Counted from the stretch's first letter, positions 1 through 10,202 are shown. The stretch: DNA of 64,000 nucleotides from Actinomycetes bacterium (GCA_021827705.1 JAKAUQ010000004.1:62001-126000), one strand, 5' to 3'. The notes: generated by a model not told the origin, from the letters alone. Translations and numbers: made by a program.

Positions 1-1618
<1,618 letters not shown>

Positions 1619-1620
1619 CG

Positions 1621-2058
1621 GTGGCATCCCTGGTCGTCGAGCTGGTCACGCCCGAGGCGGTCCTCTTCTCCGGGGACGCGCAGGCGCTCATGCTGCGCTC
1701 CACCGAAGGAGAGTTCACGGTCCTGCCCGAGCACGCCGAGACCATCGGGGACATCGTCGCGGGCGTCGTCACCGTCGCGACCGAGGGCGGGGCGCTGGCC
1801 TTCGCGGTCCACGGCGGCTTCTTCGAGGTGGTCACCTCGGGGACCGAGCGCGACACGCGCGCGACGCTGCTGGCCGGAGTCGCCGAGCGCACCGTGGACA
1901 TCGACGTGCCCCGTGCCCAGGCCGCCAAGGAGCGGCGCGAGGCGGACGCCGCGGCCGCGCGCAGCGCCGACGATCACGCCAGCCTCGCGCTGGCCACCGA
2001 GGGCCTCGCGCGGGCCGAGCTGCGCCTACGCGCCGCGCACGACGTCAGCGCGCGTTGA
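1621..2058 (+). CDS. atpC: ATP synthase F1 epsilon subunit
   Basis: 145 residues with a GTG start two bases after atpD, so translation is probably coupled. The N-terminal beta-sandwich is recognisable (VELVTPEAVLFSGDAQ, then LPEHAETIGDI and the GGFFEV strand). An alanine/arginine-rich helical tail follows (KERREADAAAARS). The subunit joins gamma to the c-ring and can inhibit ATP hydrolysis. It is the last gene of the atp operon; its 3' end overlaps the convergent CBS-domain gene by 14 bases. Confidence 0.96.
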   Translation: MASLVVELVTPEAVLFSGDAQALMLRSTEGEFTVLPEHAETIGDIVAGVVTVATEGGALAFAVHGGFFEVVTSGTERDTRATLLAGVAERTVDIDVPRAQAAKERREADAAAARSADDHASLALATEGLARAELRLRAAHDVSAR

Positions 2059-2476
2059 CGTAGTCGAGCAGCTCGCGGCGCGCGATCTCGAGCTCGGTGA
2101 CCCGAGCCTTGACCACGTCGCCGATGGAGACCAGCCCGACCAGCCGACCCTCCGCGACGACCGGCACGTGCCGGATCCGCCGCTCGGTCATCGTCGCCAT
2201 GAGCTCGTCGACGGTGGTGGCCTCGGTGCAGGTCACGACGTCGCGGGACATCGCGGTCTCCACGGCGCGCTCCATCACCTCCACGCCGTCCACGGCGAGG
2301 GCGCGCACGACGTCGCGCTCGCTGATCATGCCCAGCGGGCGCTGATCGGCACTGGCCACCACGAGGGCGCCGATGCCGCGCTCGCGCAGCAGCGCGACCG
2401 CTTCGTGCAGCGTTTGGGTCCGGTCGATGGTCGCCACGTCGCGACCCTTGACCGCCAGCAGATGGGTGACGTTCAT
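2045..2476 (-). CDS. Two-CBS-domain protein
   Basis: 143 residues made almost entirely of two CBS domains (about residues 8-62 and 72-130). The motifs are typical: GALVVASADQRPLGMISERDVV and RIRHVPVVAEGRLVGLVSIGDVV. Stand-alone CBS pairs bind adenine nucleotides and act as regulatory modules; the partner is unknown here. It is convergent with atpC. Upstream on its own strand a short GC hairpin (C5/G5 arms at 2481-2495) overlaps the probable ribosome site, which might modulate translation (inference). TAGGGT further upstream is a possible -10 element. Confidence 0.9.
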   Translation of the reverse strand: MNVTHLLAVKGRDVATIDRTQTLHEAVALLRERGIGALVVASADQRPLGMISERDVVRALAVDGVEVMERAVETAMSRDVVTCTEATTVDELMATMTERRIRHVPVVAEGRLVGLVSIGDVVKARVTELEIARRELLDYVNAR

Positions 2477-2542
2477 ACAACCCCCTCTCAGGGGGGACCC
2501 TAGCGGGCAGGGGGTCGGCGTGTCACGAGGCTCCGGGGGTCC

Positions 2543-3532
2543 CTAGAAGCCCGCGGTCGTGAACTCCTGGAGCTTGTTGTGCCGGTGGAAGGTCTCGATC
2601 GTGCGCACCGTGCCCGAGCGCGAGCGCACGACCAGGGACTGGGTTGTGGCCCCGAACTCGGTGAAGCGCACACCCTTGAGGAAGTCGCCGTCGGTGACCG
2701 CGGTGGCCGAGAAGTAGCAGTTGTCGCCGGTCACCAGGTCGTCGGTGGACAAGACGCGCTCGAGGTCGTAGCCCATCGCGAGGGCGCGGTCGCGCTCGGA
2801 GTCGTCGCGCGGGTACAAGACTCCCTGGATCTCGCCGCCCAGCCCCTGGAGGGCGGCGGCGGCGATCACGCCCTCGGGCGTGCCGCCGATGCCGAAGAGG
2901 ATGTCGGCGCCCGAGTTGGGCCAGGCGGTGGCGATGGCCCCGGTGACGTCGCCGTCCGAGATGAGCAGGACGCGGGCCCCGGCCTCGCGCACCTCGGCGA
3001 TCAGGTCGGCGTGGCGCGGCCGGTCGAGCACCACGACGCCGAGCTCCTGGATGGGCTTGCCGAGGCGCTTGGAGAGCTCGCGCAGGTTGTCGGTGGGCGA
3101 GGCGTTGATGTCGACGGCGCCGCGCCCGCGAGGCCCGACGGCCACCTTGCGCATGTAGACGCAGGGCCCGGGGTTGAACATCGTGTCGCGCTCGGACAGG
3201 GCGATCACCGACACGGCTCCCTTGCGCCCCATGGCGGTCAGCGTGGTGCCGTCGATGGGGTCGACGGCGACGTCGACCTGGGGGGCGCGGCCGTCGCCGA
3301 GGTGCTCGCCGTTGTAGAGCATGGGCGCCTCGTCCTTCTCGCCCTCGCCGATGACCACGATGCCGTCCATGGCCACGCCCGACAGGACGAAGCGCATGGC
3401 GTCCACGGCCGCGCCGTCGGCGGCCATCTTGTCGCCCCGCCCGGCCCAGCGGGCCGCCGCGATGGCGGCCGCCTCGGTGACGCGGATCATCTCCAGGGCC
3501 AGGTTGCGGTCGGGCTTGTCAGGTGCGCGCAC
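2543..3532 (-). CDS. glpX: Class II fructose-1,6-bisphosphatase
   Basis: 329 residues, the usual GlpX length. It removes the 1-phosphate of fructose-1,6-bisphosphate in gluconeogenesis, in the cytoplasm. The metal and phosphate site motifs are clear: GEGEKDEAPML at residues 63-73 and VDPIDGTTLTAMG with DPIDGTT at 91-97. GlpX is the main FBPase type in actinobacteria. GTG at 3532 is chosen because TACGCT lies exactly 6 bases upstream, matching a leaderless start seen at several genes in this window. Divergent from murA, with 67 bases between the two start codons. Confidence 0.97.
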   Translation of the reverse strand: MRAPDKPDRNLALEMIRVTEAAAIAAARWAGRGDKMAADGAAVDAMRFVLSGVAMDGIVVIGEGEKDEAPMLYNGEHLGDGRAPQVDVAVDPIDGTTLTAMGRKGAVSVIALSERDTMFNPGPCVYMRKVAVGPRGRGAVDINASPTDNLRELSKRLGKPIQELGVVVLDRPRHADLIAEVREAGARVLLISDGDVTGAIATAWPNSGADILFGIGGTPEGVIAAAALQGLGGEIQGVLYPRDDSERDRALAMGYDLERVLSTDDLVTGDNCYFSATAVTDGDFLKGVRFTEFGATTQSLVVRSRSGTVRTIETFHRHNKLQEFTTAGF

Positions 3533-3538
3533 GGTCGA

Positions 3539-3544
3539 AGCGTA
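3539..3544 (-). promoter_or_regulatory. -10 element of glpX, leaderless type
   Basis: TACGCT on the minus strand, 6 bases before the GTG of glpX. Transcription would start at or next to the start codon. Confidence 0.6.
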
Positions 3545-3587
3545 CCGCTCGGGCGGCGAGGCCGTCGAGGCCCGCTGCGCCAGCGGC

Positions 3588-3593
3588 CATACT
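3588..3593 (+). promoter_or_regulatory. -10 element of murA, leaderless type
   Basis: CATACT, 6 bases before the GTG of murA at 3600. No Shine-Dalgarno sequence is present between it and the start, which supports a leaderless transcript. Confidence 0.6.
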
Positions 3594-3599
3594 TGCTGG

Positions 3600-4865
3600 G
3601 TGGACTACGTGGTCGTCAAGCCAGCGGGACCCCTCACGGGCGCGGTGACCGCGCGGGGTGCGAAGAACGCGGTCCTCAAGCAGATCGCCGCGTGCCTCCT
3701 GGCCTCGGGCACGCATCGCCTGCGCAATGTCCCGGACATCTCGGACGTGGCGGTCATGTCCAGACTGCTCGAGGCCTTGGGCTGCTCGGTGCGCCGCACC
3801 GCACCGGCCGAGCTGGTCATCGACGTGCCGGCGGCCGCCGACCTGGTGCCGCTGGCGCCGGCCCACCTCTTCGAGGCGATGCGGGCCTCGATCGTGGTAC
3901 TCGGCCCGATGCTGGCTCGCTGCGGGCAGGTGCACATGGCCCTGCCCGGGGGTGACGACTTCGGGGGGCGCCCGATCAACTTCCACACCGAGGGCCTGGG
4001 GGCGATGGGGGCAACCTTCGCCAACGAGCGCGGGGCGATCCACGCCCGCGTCGAGGGCGGCCGCCTCCGGGCGACGCGCTTCACGCTGGAGTACCCGAGC
4101 CACACGGCGACCGACAACCTGCTCATGGCTGCCGTCTTGGCCGAGGGGCGCACCGTGATCGACAACGCGGCGCGCGAGCCCGAGGTCGAGGACCTGGGGC
4201 GCCAGCTCATCGCCATGGGGGCCCGCATCGAGGGCCTGGGCACCTCGCGCCTCACCATCGACGGCGTTGGCGAGCTGCACGCGGCCAACCACGAGGTCAT
4301 CCCCGACCGGGTCGTGGCGGCCACCTACCTGGCGGCCGGCCTGATCACCGGGGGCGCCGTGCGCGTCAGCGACGCGCGCCCGGACCATATGGAGATGCTC
4401 TTGCGCAAGCTCACGGCCATGGGCGCGCACGTCGACCTGTCGGGTCCCGGCGTGGCGGTCGAGGGGCCCGCGCGGATCCGCGCGTGCGACGTGGCCACGC
4501 TGCCCTATCCGGGCGTCGCCACCGACTACAAGCCCCTCATCACGACGGTCCTGTCGGTGGCCAGTGGCGTCTCGGTCGTCAGCGAGAACCTGTTCGTGGG
4601 GCGCTTCCGCTACGTCGACGAGCTGATCCGCCTCGGCGCCGACATCACCACTGAGGGGCACCACGCCCTCATCCGGGGCGTCGACCACCTCGAGGGCACC
4701 TCGGTGCACGGCACCGACATCCGGGCCGCGGCGGCCCTGGTGCTGGCCGGGCTGGTGGCCGACGGGGAGACCCGCGTGGCGGGCCTCGACCACCTCGAGC
4801 GGGGCTACGAAGACCTGGTGGGCCGCCTGGCCAGCCTGGGTGCCAGCATCGAGCGCGCGTCGTGA
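3600..4865 (+). CDS. murA: UDP-N-acetylglucosamine 1-carboxyvinyltransferase, Cys-to-Asp type
   Basis: 421 residues. It adds enolpyruvate from PEP to UDP-GlcNAc, the first committed step of peptidoglycan synthesis in the cytoplasm. The N-terminus shows GAKNAVLKQIAACLL with the active-site Lys-Asn pair. The catalytic loop reads LPGGDDFGGRPINFH: Asp119 takes the place of the Cys that fosfomycin alkylates in the E. coli enzyme. Mycobacterial MurA carries the same exchange and is naturally fosfomycin-resistant, so resistance is expected here. The reading frame is open upstream to 3321, but homology begins at the GTG at 3600. It overlaps meaB by 4 bases (GTGA). Confidence 0.96.
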   Translation: MDYVVVKPAGPLTGAVTARGAKNAVLKQIAACLLASGTHRLRNVPDISDVAVMSRLLEALGCSVRRTAPAELVIDVPAAADLVPLAPAHLFEAMRASIVVLGPMLARCGQVHMALPGGDDFGGRPINFHTEGLGAMGATFANERGAIHARVEGGRLRATRFTLEYPSHTATDNLLMAAVLAEGRTVIDNAAREPEVEDLGRQLIAMGARIEGLGTSRLTIDGVGELHAANHEVIPDRVVAATYLAAGLITGGAVRVSDARPDHMEMLLRKLTAMGAHVDLSGPGVAVEGPARIRACDVATLPYPGVATDYKPLITTVLSVASGVSVVSENLFVGRFRYVDELIRLGADITTEGHHALIRGVDHLEGTSVHGTDIRAAAALVLAGLVADGETRVAGLDHLERGYEDLVGRLASLGASIERAS

Positions 4866-5818
4866 CCCGCGACCCGGCCGAGTTGCTGAGCGAGGCGAGC
4901 GGCGGCTCCCGGGCCGCCCTGGCCCGCCTGATCACCTACGTCGAGTCGGGCGGGCCCACCCAGCGCGACGTCGTCGCCCGGGCCTACCGCGCTGCGCCGC
5001 CCTACGTCGTGGGCCTGACGGGGCCCCCGGGGGCGGGCAAGTCCACGCTCACCGACCAGCTGATCGCCGTGGCCCTGGAGCAAGGGACCCTGGGGTCGAC
5101 ACCGCTCGGCGAGGTCGGCGTCTTGTGCGTGGACCCGAGCTCCCCCTTCACCGGCGGGGCGATTCTCGGGGACCGCGTGCGCATGCAGGACCACGCCACC
5201 GACGATCGCGTCTACATCCGCTCCCTGGCCACGCGGGGCCACCTCGGCGGCCTCTCCCTGGCCGTCCCCGACGCCGTGCGGGTTCTGGGCGCGGTCGGCT
5301 TCCCAGTGGTCTTCGTCGAGACCGTCGGCGTGGGCCAGATGGAGGTGGACATCGCCTCGGCGGCCGACACGACCGTGGTCGTCACCAACCCGGGCTGGGG
5401 CGACGCGATGCAGGCCAACAAGGCGGGGCTGCTCGAGGTCGCCGACATCTTCGTCATCAACAAGGCCGATCGCGCGGGCCTGGCCGAGACCCGCCGCGAC
5501 CTCGAGCAGATGTTGGACCTCGGGGTGGTGCGCGAGCCACGGCCGCCCATCGTGGAGACGGTGGCCTCCACGGGATCGGGCACCGCCGAGTTGTGGGACG
5601 CCATCGGCGCCCACCACGACCACCTGCTCGGCGACGGCGTGCTGGCGCACCGGCGCCGCCAAGCCCGCGCCGACCTGGACCGCGTGCTCGAGGTGACCGT
5701 GCGGGCTCGCGTGGGCGCCCTGGCCGGCATGGCCGCCTACGACGAGCAGGTGGCGCGCCTGGCCGCGGGCGAGACCGACCCGTACCGGGCGGCCGAGACG
5801 CTGCTGGCCGAGCCGTGA
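4862..5818 (+). CDS. meaB: MeaB/ArgK-family GTPase (methylmalonyl-CoA mutase chaperone)
   Basis: 318 residues. G3E-type GTPase of the MeaB family, which loads and protects the adenosylcobalamin cofactor of methylmalonyl-CoA mutase or related acyl-CoA mutases. The P-loop GPPGAGKST is at residues 54-62; also visible are VCVDPSSPFTGGAILGDRVRM, VETVGVGQ and the NKADR guanine-recognition motif. The GTG start overlaps the murA stop. No mutase gene is in the window, so the client is not visible. Coupling to murA looks like operon packing rather than shared function. Confidence 0.93.
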   Translation: MTRDPAELLSEASGGSRAALARLITYVESGGPTQRDVVARAYRAAPPYVVGLTGPPGAGKSTLTDQLIAVALEQGTLGSTPLGEVGVLCVDPSSPFTGGAILGDRVRMQDHATDDRVYIRSLATRGHLGGLSLAVPDAVRVLGAVGFPVVFVETVGVGQMEVDIASAADTTVVVTNPGWGDAMQANKAGLLEVADIFVINKADRAGLAETRRDLEQMLDLGVVREPRPPIVETVASTGSGTAELWDAIGAHHDHLLGDGVLAHRRRQARADLDRVLEVTVRARVGALAGMAAYDEQVARLAAGETDPYRAAETLLAEP

Positions 5819-6267
5819 TCGCCGCCACGGTGGCCTTCGACCTCCTGTTCGTGGCCCACATCGTGGTCGCCGTGGCCAGCGTGGTGGTGCTGGTGGCCCT
5901 GCGCACCGCGGCGGCCGCCCTGGCGCGCGGGGCCGATCTGGCCGATCAGCGTCGGCACTTCCCGGATCGGCGCGACTGGGCCGCGCGCGTGGTGCACCTC
6001 CTGCCCATCACCGGGCTGGCCCTCGTGGCCACCGGCGGGCCCACGGTCGGTCTGACGCGGCCGTGGGTCCTCGTCGGTCTGGCCTGCTACGTGGCCCTGG
6101 CCGGCCACCTCGAGGCCCGCACCCTGCCCCAGGAGCGCGCGGTCGCCCGGGCCGCCGCCGGTCCCGGCGGCGCGCCGCCGGCGTTGGGCCGGGCCCTGGC
6201 CCGGTCGGTCGACGTGCTGGTGAGCCTGCTGGCCGTGGCCCTGGTGGCGATGATCGTTCAGTTCTGA
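5815..6267 (+). CDS. Small integral membrane protein, about four TM segments (DUF2269-like)
   Basis: 150 residues, GTG start overlapping the meaB stop by 4 bases. Hydrophobic stretches at about residues 3-28, 58-74, 80-96 and 130-150 suggest four membrane helices. An RRHFPDRRDW loop and a PQERA-type basic loop lie between them. The pattern resembles small DUF2269-type membrane proteins, but this is a weak match by eye and the function is unknown. The 3' end overlaps the convergent cysN by 10 bases. Confidence 0.75.
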   Translation: MIAATVAFDLLFVAHIVVAVASVVVLVALRTAAAALARGADLADQRRHFPDRRDWAARVVHLLPITGLALVATGGPTVGLTRPWVLVGLACYVALAGHLEARTLPQERAVARAAAGPGGAPPALGRALARSVDVLVSLLAVALVAMIVQF

Positions 6268-7520
6268 GGGGACGCCACGAACCCGGGGTACCCCACCATG
6301 CCGGCGGCGACCGTGGCGTTGGTGGCCTCGTCGATCAAGATGAAGCTCCCGGTGACGCGGTTCTCGCGGTAGTCGTCGACCACCAGGTCGTCGGCGGCCG
6401 TCAGGGTGAGGATGCCGATGTCGTTGGCGCGCAGCTCGTCGCCCGGGGTCACGCGCAAGGTGTCCACGTCGACGACCCCGGTAACGGTGTCGATGCGCAC
6501 AGGCGTCGTGCGGGTGGTGTGCTTGAGGCGCAGCCGGGAGCCAGCGCCGAGCGCGCGGTCGGCGAACCAGCACACCGTCGCCTCCAGCGTGCGCGTGACC
6601 CGGGGCAGCGGGGCGGCGGCCAGCAGGTCGCCGCGGCCCGCGTCGGTCTCGTCGGCCAGGGCCACGTCGATGGAGAGCCCGGGTACGGCGCTGGCCACGG
6701 ACCCGGCGTGCAACGTGTTCAACTCGGTGATCCTCGTCACGATGCCGGCCGGCAGCAGGGTCACCAGGTCACCGGTCCCCAGGGTCGCCCCGGCCACCAT
6801 GCCCGCGTAGGTGCGCCCGCCGCCGGGCTGGCGCAGGACCCACTGGATGGGCAGGCGGGCTCCGCGGGCGCTGGCCCACGAGCTGGCCGGGGCCTCCTCG
6901 AGTGCGGCCAGCACCGTGGGCCCGTGATACCAGGTGGTGTTGTCGGAGGTCTCGACCACGTTGTCGCCCAGCAGCGCGGAGGTCGGCACCGCGACCACCG
7001 TCGCGAAGTCCAGATCACCGGCCAGCGTCTCAATCTCGTCGGCCACGCTGCGAAAGGCCGTGGGCGACCAGCGCACCACGTCCATCTTGTTGACCGCCAC
7101 GACTAGGTGGCGCACCCCGAGCAGGGCGGCGATGCACAGGTGACGGCGCGTCTGCTCGCGCAGCCCGTGGGTCACGTCGACCACCGCCAGGGCCAGGTCG
7201 GCCGTCGAGGCACCGGTCGCCATGTTGCGCGTGTACTGCACGTGGCCCGGGCAGTCGGCGACGATGAACTTGCGGGTGGGGGTCGCCGCGTAGCGGTAGG
7301 CGACGTCGATGGTGATGCCCTGCTCGCGCTCGGCGCGCAGGCCATCGGTCACGAAGGCGAGATCCAGATCCCCGATGCCCCGGCGCTCCGAGGCGTTGAC
7401 GACGGCGTCGAGCTGATCGTCGAAGAGCTGGCGGGTGTCGACCAGCAGGCGGCCCACCAGGGTGGACTTGCCGTCGTCGACCGAGCCGATGGTCGCCAGG
7501 CGCAGCAGGTCGCTGACCAC
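6258..7520 (-). CDS. cysN: Sulfate adenylyltransferase subunit 1 (GTPase)
   Basis: 420 residues. With CysD it forms ATP sulfurylase, coupling GTP hydrolysis to formation of adenylylsulfate (APS). It has an EF-Tu-like GTPase domain: GSVDDGKS at residues 12-19, then DCPGHVQY and NKMD. Two beta-barrel domains follow. There is no C-terminal APS kinase, so this is CysN and not a CysNC fusion. The frame is open further upstream, but homology begins at the GTG at 7520, which overlaps the last base of cysD (TAGTG). Confidence 0.95.
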   Translation of the reverse strand: MVSDLLRLATIGSVDDGKSTLVGRLLVDTRQLFDDQLDAVVNASERRGIGDLDLAFVTDGLRAEREQGITIDVAYRYAATPTRKFIVADCPGHVQYTRNMATGASTADLALAVVDVTHGLREQTRRHLCIAALLGVRHLVVAVNKMDVVRWSPTAFRSVADEIETLAGDLDFATVVAVPTSALLGDNVVETSDNTTWYHGPTVLAALEEAPASSWASARGARLPIQWVLRQPGGGRTYAGMVAGATLGTGDLVTLLPAGIVTRITELNTLHAGSVASAVPGLSIDVALADETDAGRGDLLAAAPLPRVTRTLEATVCWFADRALGAGSRLRLKHTTRTTPVRIDTVTGVVDVDTLRVTPGDELRANDIGILTLTAADDLVVDDYRENRVTGSFILIDEATNATVAAGMVGYPGFVASPQN

Positions 7521-8455
7521 TAGAAGTACCCCTCGCGCTTGCGGTCCTCCATGGCGGTCTCGGAGAAGCGGTCGTCGGCGCGGGTGGCCCCGCGCTCGGA
7601 GACCGTCGCCGTGGCCACCTCGCGCACCACCTCCGCCACGGTGACGGCGCTCGACTCGACGGCGCCCGTGCAGGTGGCGTCGCCGACGGTCCGGTAGCGC
7701 ACCTGGCGGCGCTGGGGCCGCTCGTGGTCCTGGGGGGCGACGAACTCGTTGACCGCCAGCCACATGCCGTCGCGGCGCACCACCGCGCGCTCGTGGGCGA
7801 AGTAGATGCTCGGCAGGGCGACGTCCTCGCGCTCGATGTAGCGCCACACGTCGAGCTCGGTCCAGTCCGACAGGGGGAAGGCCCGCAGGTGCTCACCGGC
7901 GTTCACCCGACCCTGGTAGAGGTTCCACAGCTCGGGGCGCTGGCGGCGCGGGTCCCACTGGCCGAAGGCGTCGCGGAACGAGAGGACCCGTTCCTTGGCT
8001 CGGGCCTTGTCCTCGTCGCGGCGCGCCCCGCCGAAGGCCGCGTCGAAGCCGTTCTCGGCGATGGCGTCGAGCAGGGCGGTCGTCTGGAGCCGGTTGCGCG
8101 AGCCCAGGGGGCCCGGGTCGGCCACCCGGCCCCGGGCGATGGCGTCGGGGACGCTGGCCACCACCAGGCGGGCCCCGAGCCTGGTCACCGTGGCGTCACG
8201 AAAGGCCAGCACTTCGGGGAAGTTCTGTCCGGTGTCGACGTGCATGACGGGAAAGGGGAGCCGGCCTGGGGCGAACGCCTTGACCGCGATGTGCAAGAGC
8301 ACGGCCGAGTCCTTGCCGCCCGAGAAGAGCAGGACGGGCCGCTCACACTCGGCGGCGACCTCCCGAATGACGAAGGCGGCGTGGGACTCGAGCAGGTCGA
8401 GGTGGCTGGTCTCGGGAGCGACGGGGCGGGTTGTGGTCACGGTCAAGGGGTCCAT
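7520..8455 (-). CDS. cysD: Sulfate adenylyltransferase subunit 2
   Basis: 311 residues. ATP-binding subunit of ATP sulfurylase in assimilatory sulfate reduction. The PP-loop SGGKDS is at residues 45-50, followed by FPVMHVDTGQNFPEV and FGGARRDEDKARAKER. The C-terminus MEDRKREGYF is typical of CysD. It is the first gene of cysDN and is divergent from cysH with 55 bases between them, so the two sides of the pathway may share control. Confidence 0.97.
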   Translation of the reverse strand: MDPLTVTTTRPVAPETSHLDLLESHAAFVIREVAAECERPVLLFSGGKDSAVLLHIAVKAFAPGRLPFPVMHVDTGQNFPEVLAFRDATVTRLGARLVVASVPDAIARGRVADPGPLGSRNRLQTTALLDAIAENGFDAAFGGARRDEDKARAKERVLSFRDAFGQWDPRRQRPELWNLYQGRVNAGEHLRAFPLSDWTELDVWRYIEREDVALPSIYFAHERAVVRRDGMWLAVNEFVAPQDHERPQRRQVRYRTVGDATCTGAVESSAVTVAEVVREVATATVSERGATRADDRFSETAMEDRKREGYF

Positions 8456-8462
8456 CCGAAAT

Positions 8463-8468
8463 AGCCTA
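8463..8468 (-). promoter_or_regulatory. -10 element of cysDN, leaderless type
   Basis: TAGGCT on the minus strand, 7 bases before the cysD ATG. The surrounding 8456-8495 stretch is markedly AT-richer than the genes on either side. Confidence 0.55.
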
Positions 8469-8510
8469 CAATACCACTAGAAAAAGATTGGCATCCCGAG
8501 GTGGCACACC

Positions 8511-9191
8511 ATGGTACCGACAACACCGGCAGCGTCGACGTGGACGGTCCAGGAGCTCGACGAAGTCGCCGCGCGCCTGGAGTGGGCGGACCCCACCGAG
8601 ATCCTGGCCTGGGCCGTGGCCAGCCTGCCCGACGTCGTGGTGGCCGCATCCTTCGAGGACCTCGTACTGGTGCACCTGGTGCACGAGAGCTTCCCCGAGG
8701 TCCCCATCGCGTTCTTGGACACCGGGGGCCACTTCCCCGAGACGCTCGCCTTCGTCGAGGACGCGCGGACCGCCTGGCACCTGCCCCTGGTGCGCGTGAG
8801 GCCGGGTCCCGAGGCCGCCGCGCATCCCTGTGGCACCGAGGGATGCTGCCAGGCGCGCAAGGTCGCGCCGCTCGAGGGGCTGCTCGCCGGTCGCGCCGGC
8901 TGGATCACGGGGGTCAAGCGTGTGGACGCGCCCACGCGCGCGACGACGCCGGTCGTGGGCCGCGATGAGAAGTTCGGCGTCGTCAAGGTGAACCCGCTGG
9001 CCACGTGGAGCGACGAGGACGTCCTGGCGTACCTGGAGCATCACGGCCTGGCCCACCACCCGCTGTGGGCGCAGGGCTACACCTCGATCGGCTGCGCGGC
9101 CGTCACGGCGCCACCCACCACGCCGGGTGACCGGCGCTCGGGCCGGTGGGCGGGCAGCGGCAAGGTGGAATGCGGGCTCCACGAGCTCTAA
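8511..9191 (+). CDS. cysH: CysH-type adenylylsulfate reductase, one cluster ligand replaced
   Basis: 226 residues. It reduces APS (or PAPS) to sulfite with thioredoxin-like donors. It has the expected CCQARKV motif (Cys112-Cys113) and the catalytic C-terminal ECGLH (Cys221). APS reductases bind a [4Fe-4S] cluster through CC plus CxxC; here the second pair reads GCAAVT, so Cys195 is present but the fourth ligand is Val198. No cysC is visible, so direct APS reduction is expected. ATG 8511 follows a GAGGTGG ribosome site. Divergent from cysDN. Confidence 0.92.
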   Translation: MVPTTPAASTWTVQELDEVAARLEWADPTEILAWAVASLPDVVVAASFEDLVLVHLVHESFPEVPIAFLDTGGHFPETLAFVEDARTAWHLPLVRVRPGPEAAAHPCGTEGCCQARKVAPLEGLLAGRAGWITGVKRVDAPTRATTPVVGRDEKFGVVKVNPLATWSDEDVLAYLEHHGLAHHPLWAQGYTSIGCAAVTAPPTTPGDRRSGRWAGSGKVECGLHEL

Positions 9192-9274
9192 TATCCACCA
9201 TTTTCCGGAATGACCCTTGTACCCTGGTCACCAATGCGTAACGCAGAGGTCGCGATGACGAGGACGCCAGCGGC

Positions 9275-10093
9275 ATGCTTCTTGTAGTCATCGCTCTCTT
9301 GTGGGCCGCTTTCCTCATCCCCCTGGCGGTGCGTCACCTGCGCGAGTGGCGCGGTGAGCGCGCCATCGACCACTTCAGCGTCGAGACCGCCCCGCGCCTG
9401 TACCCCGTGGCGGTCCCGGCCCCGCGCGTGGCCCCACCGCGTCCGCGCCTGCGCGTCGTGCACGAGGGCGACACGTACCAGTCGCTCGAGGCCGAGCGCT
9501 CCTGGGACGAGTGGGTGAGTGACTACGAGTTCGACGAGGCCGCCGCGCCGGTGGCCCGCCACCGCCCCGCCGAGCGCCTCAACAGCGCGCCGGCTCCGCG
9601 CGTGCTGCCGGTACCCGGACGCCAGCCAATGCGTCGGCGCCGCCGCGTCGTGTTCACCCGGCTAGCCGCGCTGTGCGTGGTGGCGACCGTCCTGGCGTGG
9701 CTGACGCACGCCTCGGTGATCTGGGACCTCACCTTCACCGCGTGGAGCGTCCTGGTCGTCTTCGTGGCCCTGGCCATCTACGCGGTGGGCAAGGGCTACC
9801 TCGACGAGTCGTCGGTCGGCCTGGGCTTCCTCGGTCGGCGTGGCTACCTCGAGCCGGTGGAGACGTACGGGGCCCGGCACGCGGGGACCGCTGCGCGCGT
9901 CGACGCCTGGGGCCAGCCCGAGCCGGCCGCGTGGTACGGCGACGAGGCGCGCTACGCCGATGACGACGGTTTCGACGATGACGCGGGTGCCGGTCCCTTC
10001 GCCGGCGCGGGTGCGTCGACTCGCTGGCCCACCGCTCGGGCTGCGGGGGCTGCGGGCTGGTCTGGCCGCGAGAGCCGCTACGCGATCGGGTAA
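9275..10093 (+). CDS. SepX/GlpR-like membrane protein
   Basis: 272 residues. One membrane helix at the very N-terminus (about 1-18: VVIALLWAAFLIPLAVRH) is followed by a basic WRGER and DHFSVETA segment. A long polar linker follows, then two further helices at about 127-166. The tail is rich in Gly, Ala and Asp. The N-terminal WAAFLIP..R...RGERAIDHFS pattern resembles actinobacterial SepX (once called GlpR), a division-associated membrane protein of Streptomyces. That assignment rests on the N-terminal pattern and topology only. Confidence 0.6.
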   Translation: MLLVVIALLWAAFLIPLAVRHLREWRGERAIDHFSVETAPRLYPVAVPAPRVAPPRPRLRVVHEGDTYQSLEAERSWDEWVSDYEFDEAAAPVARHRPAERLNSAPAPRVLPVPGRQPMRRRRRVVFTRLAALCVVATVLAWLTHASVIWDLTFTAWSVLVVFVALAIYAVGKGYLDESSVGLGFLGRRGYLEPVETYGARHAGTAARVDAWGQPEPAAWYGDEARYADDDGFDDDAGAGPFAGAGASTRWPTARAAGAAGWSGRESRYAIG

Positions 10094-10106
10094 ACTGACC
10101 CTTCGC

Positions 10107-10179
10107 GGGGGTGTAGCTCAATTGGTAGAGCGCTACGTTCGCAATGTAGAGGCAGTGGGTTCGAATCCCATCACCTCCA
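10107..10179 (+). tRNA. tRNA-Ala (anticodon CGC)
   Basis: A full cloverleaf can be drawn: acceptor arms 10107-10113 and 10172-10178, D stem GCTC/GAGC, anticodon stem CTACG/TGTAG with loop TTCGCAA, and T stem GTGGG/CCCAT around TTCGAAT. The anticodon 10140-10142 is CGC, reading GCG. Pair 3-70 is G-T, the G3-U70 identity element of alanine tRNA. The discriminator is A; CCA is not encoded in full (ACC then C). Its 3' end is repeated at 11614-11627. Confidence 0.95.
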
Positions 10180-10181
10180 CC
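10168..10181 (+). repeat. attL-like copy: tRNA-Ala 3' end
   Basis: CCATCACCTCCACC, the last bases of the tRNA gene. An exact 14-base direct repeat lies at 11614-11627. Tyrosine-recombinase elements insert at such tRNA 3' ends and leave this type of duplication. Confidence 0.65.
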
Positions 10182-10202
10182 CGTTGACCTGAGTCCCCTG
10201 TA

